A stretch of DNA of 21,807 nucleotides from positions 123,061,180 to 123,082,986 of the forward strand of contig JBOZIK010000001.1 in the NCBI GenBank assembly GCA_051453625.1, read 5' to 3'. Below the pieces are notes generated by a model, which was not told the DNA's origin, made no database searches, and saw only the letters and a list, made by a program, of their open reading frames with translations. This document shows, piece after piece, positions 1 to 8,786 of this stretch. Source of the stretch: Welwitschia mirabilis (taxonomy: Eukaryota > Gnetophyta > Gnetopsida > Welwitschiales). Position numbers and translations under genes: made by a program. How positions within the stretch are numbered: position 1 is the first letter of the stretch; each line of letters starts with the position of its first letter.

Positions 1-408
1 CATAGGGAGAAGTTTATCTAGATTTATGGTAGATGGTTTTGAATGCTTCCATTTCTATTTCTTCCAAAATAGTTTACTTATATTTTTTTAGTCTTGACTA
101 TTGATGGTTTTTTTTTTTTGAAGCCAGTTTTTGTGGTTTATGAGTAGAAACAAGTGAAACCTTGTATCAGTTTGAATATTTTTGTGGCTTAGCTTTGTAC
201 AGTTCTTTTGTGGCTCTAATACAACACGACCTTTCTTTCGAGGGGGGCGGAAGGGCTAGGTTTTTAAACCCAAGCAAAACTTCAAAACCATAAATCTTGC
301 TCTCACATGTCTCACTTTATATCTTAAGATTTCTATACAATATGTAAATGGACTACAAAGGGCTAACCTTCTTTTACCACATAGCATAAGAACTCTAACA
401 CAAGATTT
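1..408. other. Intergenic, no gene seen
   Basis: AT-rich sequence with no supportable gene. It contains a T run near 108-119 and a G-rich purine stretch at about 240-256. That stretch could be a polypurine tract of a lost retroelement, but no LTR end is visible next to it. Short open frames here have no recognisable motif. Confidence 0.5.
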
Positions 409-610
409 GGCTTCAAATCCTAACATCCAAGAGATTAGAGCCTGCATCCAAGTGCACCTTGAATACATGAGTACAAACCACTAGCCAACCCGCACGCTAT
501 AAGATTTGAACCCAAGATGTTGAAGCTTCCCACCCGCACACCATAAGATTTGAACCCAAGATGTTGAAGCTTCCCACTTATAAACACAAGTTGAACCAAC
601 GATGATATGC
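409..610. repeat. Dispersed repeat, copy A, with internal 44-bp tandem duplication
   Basis: This stretch shares an ordered set of words with 10110-10250: a cac/gcc-ttg or ttat-atacatg start, 'acaaacca', then 'gaacccaaga', 'ttgaagct' and 'ccacttataaaca'. Copy A also holds a direct duplication with a 44-bp period (489-532 and 533-576, about two mismatches). Read on the minus strand the shared core has 'GGGTTCAAATC' here and 'GGGTTCGAGTC' in copy B, which resembles a tRNA/SINE B box (GGTTCRANYC). I see no convincing A box at the usual distance, so assignment to a SINE is only a possibility. Confidence 0.5.
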
Positions 611-1434
611 AAAAGGCTCCCCTTCATGAGAGATATATAGCAATGTTATTTTAGAAAAGCTTTAACCTCAAAGTAAATTGTTTGGTCGAGTCATACAAAT
701 CATTCAAACTCTTTTGTATTTCTGGAGTATGGAAAAATTCAAATAGAAGACTTAGAGAAGTCCCGTTTTCAAAATAAAAGAGAAGTTTGTTTGGAAATAG
801 GTAAACAATTAGTATAGACTACTAAGAATAAAACAAAAGTTTGCTTTGTAAATTGGTTAACAATTAGTAGAGAATAGAAGAATTGAAAAACATTAAAGCT
901 CAACAAATCAAAAGCAAACAATTCTAACCCTTTGGAGCTAGGATCTACAAACAAATTAATTGAAAATGCTTTACCTCTCTTCTTTTAAACCTTTGCTTTG
1001 TTGTTCTTCTCCCTTTTGTTCTCTTTGAGAAGTCTTCTGACTCTAATGCTTAGTATTTGTAGAAATCAGTTTGAACAAAATCATTATAGTTGCCAAACAG
1101 TGTCTTGTTGTGTATTTTGGTGAATAAGTTTGTGTCTTTAAAAAGGAACACCATGATCTAAAACATTGTGATCAAAACTTAGTGTGTACTAAGATAATCA
1201 ATGTGAGGATCTAGCAACTTTATGAAGTTATCAACCCAAAGTTAAAGTAGACATAGGTCTTAAAGAAACTAAACCACTAATACCTTTGTCAAATGTTGAA
1301 CTTTTTATTTTTGTAGATTCTTTCATTTCTAAAGTTTTATATAGAAAACTAAGTCAGTTCCCTCCCATGTTTGTATAAGCTTTCAACAGGACGAAAAGAA
1401 GACTTATTAACTAATTATTTAGGGGAAAAACCTC
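611..1434. other. Intergenic, nothing recognised
   Basis: No gene, RNA or mobile-element signature could be supported. The stretch is AT-rich with scattered A/T runs. The minus open frame at 769-954 is low-complexity Phe/Leu-rich and looks like chance. Confidence 0.5.
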
Positions 1435-1496
1435 TTTCTTTCCTCTTTTTCTTTTTATTCCCCTTTTTCTTTCCTCTATTTCTTTTTATTCCCCTT
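1435..1496. repeat. 31-bp polypyrimidine tandem repeat, two copies
   Basis: Two adjacent 31-bp units made almost entirely of C and T (1435-1465 and 1466-1496) differ at about one position. The opposite strand is therefore a roughly 60-base polypurine tract. No LTR terminus is seen at either edge, so it is called only a simple tandem duplication. Confidence 0.75.
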
Positions 1497-2530
1497 TAAG
1501 GTATACCCTAACACCATGCCTTGAGGGGCTAGCCATGGATTCCTACAAACGGTCATTCCTTTCTGTGTTTCCCCATCCTTCTATTTGGTTCCCAATGCAT
1601 TCTTGTGCTCTCTTATGCCTTTCCCCAGCATTCCTCGAGCAATTCCACCCATGAGAAGGCATTCCTCCAACCTTCTACAAGTTTCTCCATGTCCTCTCCT
1701 AATTGCATAAAACTTTTTCCCACCTTTCTAGTGTTTATTTTAATAGCAAGCCTTGAAATCCAAAAAAAATATTCACCCTTGCTTAGTTTATTTAAATGAT
1801 AAATGTGTGAAAGTAAAGAATTGCACATTTAAAAGTTCATGCATCCAAAGTGAGACACGAAAAATAACACATTAAATCTATAGTGGTTAACAAGAAATAT
1901 GAAGCCAACTCCACACTCAAAATAATCCAACAATAAAGACTATTTTGGATCTTTCTTAATCTCACATCAACCAACGTAGAGGGCTTAACTTGAGCCTTTA
2001 TAACTAAGCTTTTAATGGTCAAACCTTAACCAGTCACCATAGCTAGCTTAGAAACCATGAATCAAATGCATCCCTAAGGGCACCGATTCATTCCATGATC
2101 CTCAAGTATGCCTAAGTATGCACTAAAGCCACAAATTTAAGCCTACTTGAATACCTCGAAATAGAATAAAAACATGTAAGAGCAAACGTCAACAACTCAA
2201 ATAGAATAGAGAGCAACCGAACATATTGGAATAAGCCAAGATTCATCCATTAAGTAGCTTCTTTGAGATAAAATGGATATTTTGAAACCTAAGTAAGAGT
2301 AAGAAAGAATTGAAGGGTAGAACTAGCAACTTTGGTTGGCACTCAAAACCTTTATAAAAACATCAAAAATTTGTCATTTTTGTATCTATGTTTGAACAAA
2401 TCTTCTATCACCCCTACCAGGTTCATATGCCTTACAGAGAGCTAAAAGACAATCCAGTTGGCCCAATATTTTATCAAATTGCCTCGATTTAGTTCAGGTT
2501 CCATATGAGGCTCACAAACAATCCAGTTAC
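1497..2530. other. Intergenic, with one weak local repeat pair
   Basis: No gene supported. The two opposed open frames at 1605-1828 overlap each other and have no family motif. Near the right end, 2418-2459 and 2495-2528 are imperfect direct repeats that share 'caggttc-atatg' at one end and 'acaatccagtt' at the other. Confidence 0.45.
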
Positions 2531-2821
2531 CTCATATATGTAATCAACTAGTGTGGATTTCGCTTTTTCACTTTTAAGACCCACAAGACCACTCTCAGTA
2601 CGACCAACTCGAGATTCAATTTGACCTCGCTCAGCTAAACTTTGTTGGCCTTGCAAAAGATCACTGTATTTGGTCGCTTGGGAGTTTGCATTAATGCGAT
2701 CAACCCCATGTCAACTGGATCAAGGATGAGACTTAAAACAAAGATTCATAATTTGTGCCTCATGGTAATGAGTTCCAATAGAGAATATATTAGATAAATA
2801 TGTTCTTGAGTCTTTAAGACA
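2531..2821 (-). pseudogene. Decayed coding-like frame of unknown origin
   Basis: One minus frame reads for 97 codons with only two stops, both TGA (2722-2720 and 2713-2711). Between 2710 and 2531 it is open for 60 codons and gives a hydrophilic product rich in Glu, Lys, Ser and Gln, including 'LLQGQQSLAERGQIESRVGR' and 'LKSEKAKSTLVDYIYE'. That composition is unlike the surrounding AT-rich DNA and could form a short coiled coil. The open part ends at a donor-like 'GAG|GTAACT' (exon edge 2531). There is no ATG in the 60-codon part. Either TGA could be a former CGA. I do not recognise the family. It may be an exon relic or part of a retroelement protein. Confidence 0.35.
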
Positions 2822-2824
2822 TCA

Positions 2825-3207
2825 ATGACAACTAATAATTTCAACAGCCAGAGCATGCCCACCAATAAATGGGTATTCCCCTAAATTCTACTATGTTTCC
2901 TTCAAATTTTCCCAACCTCCCCTTTGTCCCCTATACATTTCCCAATGATTCATGATGTCATGAGTTCACAATGATTGCCTCCCAACACATATGAGCCCAC
3001 TAACACCTCAAAAGTCCCATAGACAAACCATAGGCCTAGCAAAATTTTCAGGTACATTCTAGCATATGCTAGTGCCCTTAGTGATGACTTTCAGGATGGA
3101 TCAACAATGTCAAGGAAACTTCCATGTCATTTTAGCATTCTACATAGGTTTCTGATGTTAGCAACTAGGCATTCACCAAGAAATCTTTCTTTAGTGACCC
3201 TACCAGA
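2825..3207. other. Left flank of the copia element
   Basis: No gene recognised. This is the sequence into which the left end of the copia element now abuts. The five bases before the LTR are 'ccaga' (3203-3207), and they do not match the five bases outside the right LTR ('ttctc', 8787-8791). Confidence 0.5.
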
Positions 3208-3625
3208 TGTTACGAAAATACACAATAACAAAGTGATAAAAGAAAGCAACAAGAGAACATGGAGACACAAGGATTTACGTAGAAAACCCCAATGAAGGGG
3301 AAAACCACGAGAAAGCAATGCAGAGCTCTATTATCTTCTTTAAAGATTACAGGCCAAGAACAAGCTTCAAGCTAACAACAGGCTTCAGGCAAGAATGCCT
3401 CACAGAACTCTATTCAACTCTCTTACACACAACCCTCACACCATCATTAAATAGGCCAAGGGTTACAACATACTAGGGCTACAAGCCAAAACCCTAAAGC
3501 AGGTATCATCCCCCAGTGATAGTTTTAATATAGAAAACTTCCTTTACAATATTAAAGTGGGGCCAATATAAAACATAACATTAGAGACGTTACAAACTAA
3601 ATAAATTTGGCTTCACATATCAACA
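3208..3625 (-). repeat. 3' LTR of the copia element
   Basis: 418 bp, aligning along its length with 8278-8786. It starts (plus strand) TGTTACGAAAATACACAA and ends CACATATCAACA, so on the element strand it runs TGTTG...TAACA. Compared with the 5' LTR it lacks the extra 62-bp tandem copy and a stretch of about 30-35 bp around 3510. Shared blocks include 'aagaatgcctcacagaact' and 'taggccaagggttaca'. Confidence 0.9.
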
Positions 3626-3636
3626 TTCTCTGACTT
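3626..3636 (-). promoter_or_regulatory. Polypurine tract next to the 3' LTR
   Basis: On the element strand the bases directly before the 3' LTR are AAGTCAGAGAA. This matches the position and most of the sequence of a copia polypurine tract, the plus-strand DNA synthesis primer. One pyrimidine interrupts it, probably through decay, since the related sequence at 8787-8797 reads AAGTGGGAGAA. Confidence 0.65.
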
Positions 3637-3702
3637 GAAGACAAATTTAGCACATCTTCAAGTATAGCTCTAGAGATGCATTGCTTTCCAAGCTTGCTTA
3701 GA

Positions 3703-4349
3703 TCACGTGTCCAGGCGTATGCCACGATAGCACCGCTGGCATTTATCTCCAGTAATAGCCTTGATCAAGAAATATGCACGATTCTTCTGTGTGTGGATTT
3801 TGTAAACATCCAGCTTCTTCTCCTCTAATGCTTCCCCAATGAAGTGATACCTCACATGAATGTGCTTCATTCGAGCATGGTAAGTAGCATTCTTCACCAA
3901 ATGAATGGCACTCTGATTATCACAACAAATCACATATTGTTGTTGTTTCAATTCAAACCAACTAAGCAAACGTCTTAGCCAGATCATTTCTTTGCTTGCC
4001 TCTGTTATAGCTATGTACTCTGCTTCTGTAGTCGACAAAGCCATCTCTCTTTGCAAACGTGACATCCAACTAACAGGACCACCTCCCATCAAAAAAACAT
4101 AACCAGAAGTGGATTTTCTTGTATCTTTACACTTAGCATAATTAGTATCCACATAGCCAAAAGCATTTAATCCAGTATGACCAAAGCTCAGGTAATAATT
4201 TTGTGTACCTTTCAGATAGCGCAAGATCCATTCTACAACTTCCTAATGCTTTGGGCCAGGGTTGTTCATGAAATGTGAGACAACTCCCCTTGCATATGAA
4301 ATATCTAGTCTTGTGTAGACCAGAGCCTACATCAAGCTTCCAACAACTA
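3703..4349 (-). pseudogene. Copia RNase H and end of RT, decayed
   Basis: 4224-3703 encodes 173 residues matching copia RNase H. Visible signatures are 'ILRYLKGT' before it, 'GYVDTNYA' (Asp26 kept, second Asp now Asn), 'STSGYVFLMGGGPVSWMS', 'LSTTEAEY' (Glu67) and 'CDNQSAIHLV' (Asp102). The usual 'KHIDVRYHFI' reads KHIHVRYHFI, so the Asp at position 123 is His, and the usual 'NxADxLTK' is NRAYFLIK. Upstream, 4349-4225 carries the conserved 'VPYVLVVGSLM' and 'DISYARGVVSHFMNNPG' region with TAG stops, including one at 4245-4243 where the family has HW. A frameshift near 4370 separates this frame from the RT segment to the right. Confidence 0.85.
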
Positions 4350-4637
4350 AAACATAAGGAACCATTTCCATTCTTTCCTATTTTTAAGCAATCTTCCAGA
4401 GACAATTGAAAGTGACTTGCTAACGGTGTTCCAACCGGTTTACAGTCAATTATATTAAGACACTTTAATACTTTGCATATGTAATCAGATTGAATAAGCC
4501 ATAGTTTTCCACATGATCTGACCCTAGAAATTTTCATTCCAAGAATTTGTTTTGTCAGACCCAAGTCCTTGGTTGCAAAGCATTTTCCCATCTCCTTTTT
4601 CAGCCTCTTAATATCCTATAAATCATTTCCAACAACA
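4350..4637 (-). repeat. Second copy of RT palm/connection segment, left of N run
   Basis: These 288 bases repeat 4738-5025 with only five differences (about 98% identical). The copy encodes the same RT stretch ('KDLGLTKQILGMKISR', 'KPVGTPLASHF') but has a TAG where the other copy has CAG in 'DLQDIKRLK'. The copies sit directly on either side of a 100-base N run, which suggests two overlapping contigs, alleles or element copies placed end to end. It should not be read as a true RT duplication without long-read support. Confidence 0.85.
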
Positions 4638-4737
4638 NNNNNNNNNNNNNNNNNNNNNNNNNNNNNNNNNNNNNNNNNNNNNNNNNNNNNNNNNNNNNNN
4701 NNNNNNNNNNNNNNNNNNNNNNNNNNNNNNNNNNNNN
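4638..4737. other. Assembly gap, 100 N
   Basis: Exactly 100 N, a nominal scaffolding size. Both flanks contain the same 288-bp RT segment, so the true gap may be zero or negative. Confidence 0.97.
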
Positions 4738-5099
4738 AAACATAAGGAACCATTTCCATTCTTTCCTATTTTTAAGCAATCTTCCACAGACAATTGAAAG
4801 TGACTTGCTAACGGTGTTCCAACCGGTTTACAGTCAATTATATTAAGACACTTTAATACTTTGCATATGTAATCAGATTGAATAAGCCACAGTTTTCCAC
4901 ATGATCTGACCCTAGAAATTTTCATTCCAAGAATTTGTTTTGTTAGACCCAAGTCCTTGGTTGCAAAGCATTTTCCCATCTCCTTTTTCAGCCTCTTGAT
5001 ATCCTGTAAATCATTTCCAACAACAAGCATATCATCAACATACAGCAATAAAATAACAATCTTACCAAACCCCTATCCACGGAGATAAAGAAAGTGATC
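4738..5099 (-). pseudogene. Copia reverse transcriptase, C-terminal half, partial
   Basis: This encodes the RT catalytic region: 'ILLLYVDDMLVVGNDLQDI' with an intact YVDD box (5042-5031), then 'LKKEMGKCFATKDLGLTKQI', 'LGMKISR', 'YICKVLKCLNI' and 'KPVGTPLASHFQLS'. The family role is RNA-dependent DNA synthesis in the virus-like particle. Just before the box an in-frame stop interrupts the 'GKIVILL' lead-in (DHFLYLRG then stop). The right edge is cut by an N run and the left edge by another. Confidence 0.85.
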
Positions 5100-5203
5100 N
5101 NNNNNNNNNNNNNNNNNNNNNNNNNNNNNNNNNNNNNNNNNNNNNNNNNNNNNNNNNNNNNNNNNNNNNNNNNNNNNNNNNNNNNNNNNNNNNNNNNNNN
5201 NNN
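5100..5203. other. Assembly gap, 104 N
   Basis: 104 N between the RT N-terminal part and the YVDD region. The conserved copia section from roughly 'KTAFLHG' to 'SLYGLKQAP' is absent here, so real sequence is probably missing. Flanks are not duplicated, unlike the other two gaps. Confidence 0.97.
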
Positions 5204-5771
5204 CTGTGTCCTATAAATAAGTGGGTATTGTAAATACTTTGATATATCGAATAGAAGGGGTTTCTCCCAATATTTCTTCAGTAGGCTTAATATCCAATTG
5301 CTCTAATTCCAAATTCAAGACAACAACAATGGACAAGATAACACGAATAGAAGAATGCTTCACTACTGGAGAAAAAATTTCAGTAAAATCAATACCTGGT
5401 TTTTGGCCAAAACCTTTTACAACCAATTTTGCCTTATAATGTTCTTTTCGGTTTGCCTCTTCTTTTATCTTGAAGACCCATCTGTTGGATAAGGCACATT
5501 TCATAGTTGGCAAGGGAACTACATCCCATGCATCCTTATGCCTTAAAGCATCCAATTCCTCTTTCATTGCAGCATTACACTTCTTTGAGTTAGGCGAAGA
5601 AACAACTTCCTGATATGTCTCAGGTTCTCCCTTATCTGTGTACAAAATATAATGCAATGATAGAGAATATCTAACATGTGCTCTATTGGGACGAGTAGAC
5701 CTTCTCAGCCAGTGTGCAGGGGTACAAGGCTCTCCTTCATCTTCACCTTCTGAAAGATCAGGCTGCTGCAA
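5204..5771 (-). pseudogene. Copia reverse transcriptase, N-terminal half, partial
   Basis: The minus frame holds 'RRSTRPNRAHVRYS', 'NAAMKEELDALRHKDAWDVV', 'NRWVFKIKEEANRKEHYKAK', 'LVVKGFGQKPGIDFTEIFSP' and 'VVKHSSIRVILSIVV', ending in 'LELEQLDIK'. These are the standard copia RT start motifs. After LDIK (codon ending near 5286) the expected TAFLHGDL segment is missing and about 80 bp of unrelated sequence runs into the N gap. The open frame begins around 5771 within the acidic integrase-RT linker. Confidence 0.85.
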
Positions 5772-6826
5772 TTTAGGTGTATTGTTTTTATCTCCATCAT
5801 CCTCGTCATCAAGAGGATTACTCCCTTACCATCTTCATTGTGATTTGGAATTTTAAGAGTCTTTTGCAAAGCGCTAGAGTCAGGAACTCCCTCCTTTTGG
5901 TTCTCTTCCAGTGACTTGTGAAATATTTGTTGTCAATAGAAGACCACATTATGTGATCTGATCACCTTTTTGTCCACTGGATCCCACAACCTGTAACCAA
6001 GATTATTTCTTCCATACCCTAGAAATACACACCTGCGTGCACGTCCATCTAGTTTTCCTGTGTTCTGCTGATGCCCATATGCTTTACAGCCAAACACTTT
6101 CAAGTGAGAGAAAGATGGCTTCCTCCCACTCTACACGGACTCTGGTATTCCTTCTTGAAGTGCTAAATGCGATGACCCATTTATAAGATATGCAGCTGTG
6201 TTGGCTGCTTCAGCCCAAAGACGTTTTGTAACTCCAGATTGTTGTAACAATCAACACAAACTTTCTAAAACAGTTCTATTATATCTTTTAGCCACCTCAT
6301 TATTCTGAGTTGTATATGGAGGTGTCTTTGTGTAGACAATTCCATTTTCTTTGCAAAACATCTCAAAGTCACAAGAGGTGTATTCACCTCCATTAGCTGT
6401 CACCAAGCGTTTAATTTTATAACTTGATTCATTTTTCACTCTAGCTTTAAATTGTTTGAAGATATCAAAGACTTTATCTTTCGAGGCAATCGAAAACAAC
6501 CAGGTTTTTCGGCTAAAGTTATTAATAAAAGTAACAAAATACGACGCTCCACCAAAAAACGTCACTATCATAGGCCCAACCACATCAAAATAAACCAAAT
6601 CTAACTTTTCAATGCCTTTATTTTCAGAAACAGATTTATTAAAGTTTGCACGTTTTGCTTTTGCGATAACACAATGCTTATAGAACTCTAAAGAAATAGA
6701 GTCAAACTTCGGAAGCAAGTTTTTAGAACTCAAAAGCTTCATGCCAGTTTCACTGAGATTTCCAAGTCTCTTATGCCAAAGAGATACGTCCTTATTGCCA
6801 GCAACAATGATACTGTGCTTTACCAC
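5772..6826 (-). pseudogene. Copia integrase (GAG-pre-integrase, core and linker), decayed
   Basis: 6826-6251 is open for 191 residues. It has the GAG-pre-integrase 'SLWHKRLGNLSETGMKLL' and half of the HHCC finger: 'LEFYKHCVIAKAKRANF', with the first Cys now Tyr and the His of 'LGH' now Asn. The core follows with Asp81 ('LVYFDVVGPM'). The second catalytic Asp is Ala144 (TANGGEY for TDNGGEY), and the catalytic Glu 36 residues on is Lys180 (VAKRYNRT for VAERMNRT). The enzyme would therefore be inactive. 6250-5800 continues with 'KRLWAEAANTAAYLINGSS', 'SHLKVFGCKAYGHQQ', 'RRCVFLGYG', 'GYRLWDP' and 'KKVIRSHNVVFY', broken by stops such as the TAG at 6133-6131 where VWSG is usual. Confidence 0.88.
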
Positions 6827-6834
6827 ATCTGCAT

Positions 6835-7252
6835 GCAGAGTGTATAAGGTTCCTTCTTTCTATCCTCGTGCCAGCACCATGACACCTTTTGTTACTTTCT
6901 AGCCACCTACGCCAAAGAAGACTGAACAACCAACAACGTCTAATTGACCTGCTGAGATTAAGTTTTTAGCAAGTTGAGGCACATGTTTAACATCCTGGAG
7001 AAATAGTTTTCTGCCGTCACTTCTTTTCAGCATTATAGACCCAATTCCTTTGATGTCACAACGTCGATCATCCCGCAGATACACATGCCTCTCTGAAAGT
7101 TTGTTATACGAAGAAAACATCGAAACATCTGGGCAGGCATGAAAAGAAGCACTAGAATCCAAAATCCAAAAATCAGGGCAAGAGTATTGAGAAACGTTTA
7201 CCTCTTGTGCATCTGCAATCAACACAATGTCAACATCTCCTTCTGTATTCAA
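6835..7252 (-). pseudogene. Copia aspartic protease region, decayed
   Basis: The frame contains 'CPDFWILDSSASFHACPD'. Copia proteases normally have WILDSGASxH, so the active-site Gly is Ser (Asp32-Ser33-Ser34 in the 117-residue open segment). Downstream features 'LFLQDVKHVPQLAKNLISAG' and 'QLDVVGCSVFF' match the usual protease-to-integrase connector. The frame then hits TAG at 6901-6899 and resumes as 'KVTKGVMVLARG' with a further TAG at 6862-6860. The open frame runs in phase from the CCHC knuckle to its right, so gag and pol were one polyprotein. In the intact family this protease cleaves Gag-Pol. Confidence 0.85.
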
Positions 7253-8072
7253 CCTTTGTCCTCCTTCCTGGTTTTGTTGGTTACCTCCTTCCTTTTGTTT
7301 ACGCTTGTTTTTGAGGCTATAGCAGTCCTTTTGTAGATGACCTTTCTTCTTGCAGTGCCAACATTCAATGCTTCTATTGACAGATTTTCCTTTGCTCTTG
7401 CTTTGCCAATGTCCTCCTCTTCTGGTCTGAGAACGTCTTCTACAAACAACAAGGGCTTCTCCAACAAACTCAATAGCCCTAGTCTTGTATACATCTAGAA
7501 GCTTTCAAATGACGATGTTCAAACGCAGCCTGGTATCTGATGTAGTCATCACGGTAGTGCAAACAGTCTCCCAAAAATCAGGCAAGGAACCGAAGACCGC
7601 AATTACCTTTAGGTTTTCTTCACAAACTTTACCCTCACATCGTCCAACTATGTGAACAGCCCATTCATCTCATCCAAGTGTGCTTGTAACGATGCACCTT
7701 CTTTCATCTTCATTTGAAGACCTTGTTAACAATATAAAATTGTTTCGTGCTAGTAGGCTGATCATACCTCTACATCAGAATCTGCCACAATTCAGCTCTT
7801 GTAGAAATTTTGCTATAGAATTGAAGAATCTCGTTGCCAAGACACGGCCCAATCAATGAAAGTGCCCTTCTGTGAAGTTTCTTCCACTCTTTGTCAGAGT
7901 ACTTCTTCAACCATTTTACATCAGAAAGTCCAGATGTTGCCTACGCATCTTCTTCTGTCTTTAGGACAATGTTACATTCCTTTTGACATATGATGCCTTC
8001 CATCCAAATCTTCCATAAGCCCTAGTTCTCAGCTCCGATTAGCCAGTCACTCGTTTGCAAACGCTCCATCAT
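7253..8072 (-). pseudogene. Copia gag relic with intact CCHC zinc knuckle
   Basis: From a possible ATG at 8072 the frame shows gag (UBN2-type) pieces: 'VKWLKKYSDKEWKKLHRRAL', 'TRAELWQILM', 'MKMKEGASLQAHLDEMNGLF', then after frameshifts 'VFGSLPDFWETVCTTVM' and a basic linker 'HWQSKSKGKSVNRSIE'. The nucleocapsid knuckle C-X2-C-X4-H-X4-C is complete at 7363-7322 (CWHCKKKGHLQKDC). Stops include TAG at 8024-8022, 7943-7941, 7772-7770 and 7650-7648, and at least two single-base frameshifts lie between about 7730 and 7630. Gag would form the virus-like particle; this copy cannot be translated through. Confidence 0.82.
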
Positions 8073-8263
8073 CGCTTAACTGTACGGCTGTACGAACAGA
8101 TGTCAAACGCGTTATACGAACACCCAAAAAATTTCAAGCGCACACAAAGCTCACTTCACTCCGCCTGTCTCCATTAAGTTCACGGTGCTTCGCTCGCTCT
8201 GCTCTGCTTGCAAGGCTTATGGACGCAATGCTTATCACCAAGCATGTGAGCTCCAAACCTAGT

Positions 8264-8275
8264 GCTCTAATATCA
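8264..8275 (-). promoter_or_regulatory. Primer-binding site (initiator Met-tRNA type)
   Basis: Two bases inside the 5' LTR the element strand reads TGATATTAGAGC. This is TGGTATCAGAGC, complementary to the 3' end of plant initiator Met-tRNA, with two transition-type changes. Its position fixes 8278-8786 as the 5' LTR and the element as minus-strand. Confidence 0.85.
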
Positions 8276-8277
8276 AG

Positions 8278-8786
8278 TGTTATGAAAATACACAATAGCA
8301 AAGTGGTTAAAGAAAGCAGCAAGAGAACACAAAGACACAAGGATCTACGTGGAAAACCGCAATGAAGGGAAAAACCATGGGAAAGCAATGTTGAGCTTTA
8401 TTATCTTCTTTAAATTACAAACTAAGAACAAGCTTCAAGCCAACAAGCTTCAAGCAAGAATGCCTCACAGAACTCTACCAACTCTCTTACAAACAACCCT
8501 CCCAACAAGCTTCAAGCAAGAATGCCTCACAGAACTCTACCAACTCTCTTACAAACAACCCTCACACCACCATTAAATAGGCCAAGGGTTACAGCGAATT
8601 AGGGCTACAAGCCAAAATCCTAAAGAAGGTATCATCCCTCTCTTGACACATGTCCCATCTCTACCTAGCACCCCCAAGGACGGTTATAAAATAGAAACCA
8701 CCTTTTACAATATTAAAGTGGGGCTAACGTAAAATATAACATTAGGGACATTACAAAATAAATAAATTTGGCTTCACATATCAACA
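8278..8786 (-). repeat. 5' LTR of the copia element
   Basis: 509 bp, pairing with 3208-3625. It begins TGTTATGAAAATACACAA on the plus strand and ends CACATATCAACA. It is longer than its partner because of a perfect 62-bp tandem duplication (8441-8564) and about 30 extra bases near 8640-8680. On the element strand this LTR should hold promoter and polyadenylation signals, but none is clear enough to place. Confidence 0.9.
8441..8564. repeat. 62-bp tandem duplication inside the 5' LTR
   Basis: 8441-8501 and 8503-8563 are identical. The unit starts 'caacaagcttcaagcaagaa'. The 3' LTR has only one copy, so the duplication arose after insertion or came with a different source LTR. Confidence 0.9.

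Larger units (their letters stand above)
3208..8786 (-). mobile_element. Ty1/copia LTR retrotransposon, decayed full-length copy
   Basis: The element reads right to left: 5' LTR, primer-binding site, gag with CCHC knuckle, aspartic protease, GAG-pre-integrase and integrase core, RT with YVDD, RNase H, polypurine tract, 3' LTR. Integrase before RT is the Ty1/copia (Pseudoviridae-type) order. LTRs begin TGTTGATATG and end with a variant of CATAACA. They are about 90% identical by eye outside indels, so the insertion is old. Every coding section has stops or frameshifts, and protease, integrase and RNase H each lack an expected residue. It is not autonomous. Two N runs lie in the RT region. No target-site duplication is visible. 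Clade within copia was not determined. Confidence 0.93.

Noticed and set aside
3107-3318. Opposed open frames on both strands at the left LTR
   Set aside because: They lie within or across the LTR, are mirrored by a similar frame in the right LTR (8134-8388), and have no protein motif.
4142-4591. Minus open frame read as one 149-residue protein
   Set aside because: Its second half is frameshifted: the true copia motifs (VPYVLVVGSL, ILRYLKGT) are in a different minus frame.
5221-5439. Plus-strand open frame of 72 codons
   Set aside because: It is the reverse-strand shadow of the copia RT segment.
7139-7336. Plus-strand open frame over the protease/gag junction
   Set aside because: It is a shadow of the protease and zinc-knuckle region on the minus strand.
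7249-7494. Minus open frame of 81 codons in gag
   Set aside because: It is out of phase with the CCHC knuckle (7363-7322), which lies in another minus frame.
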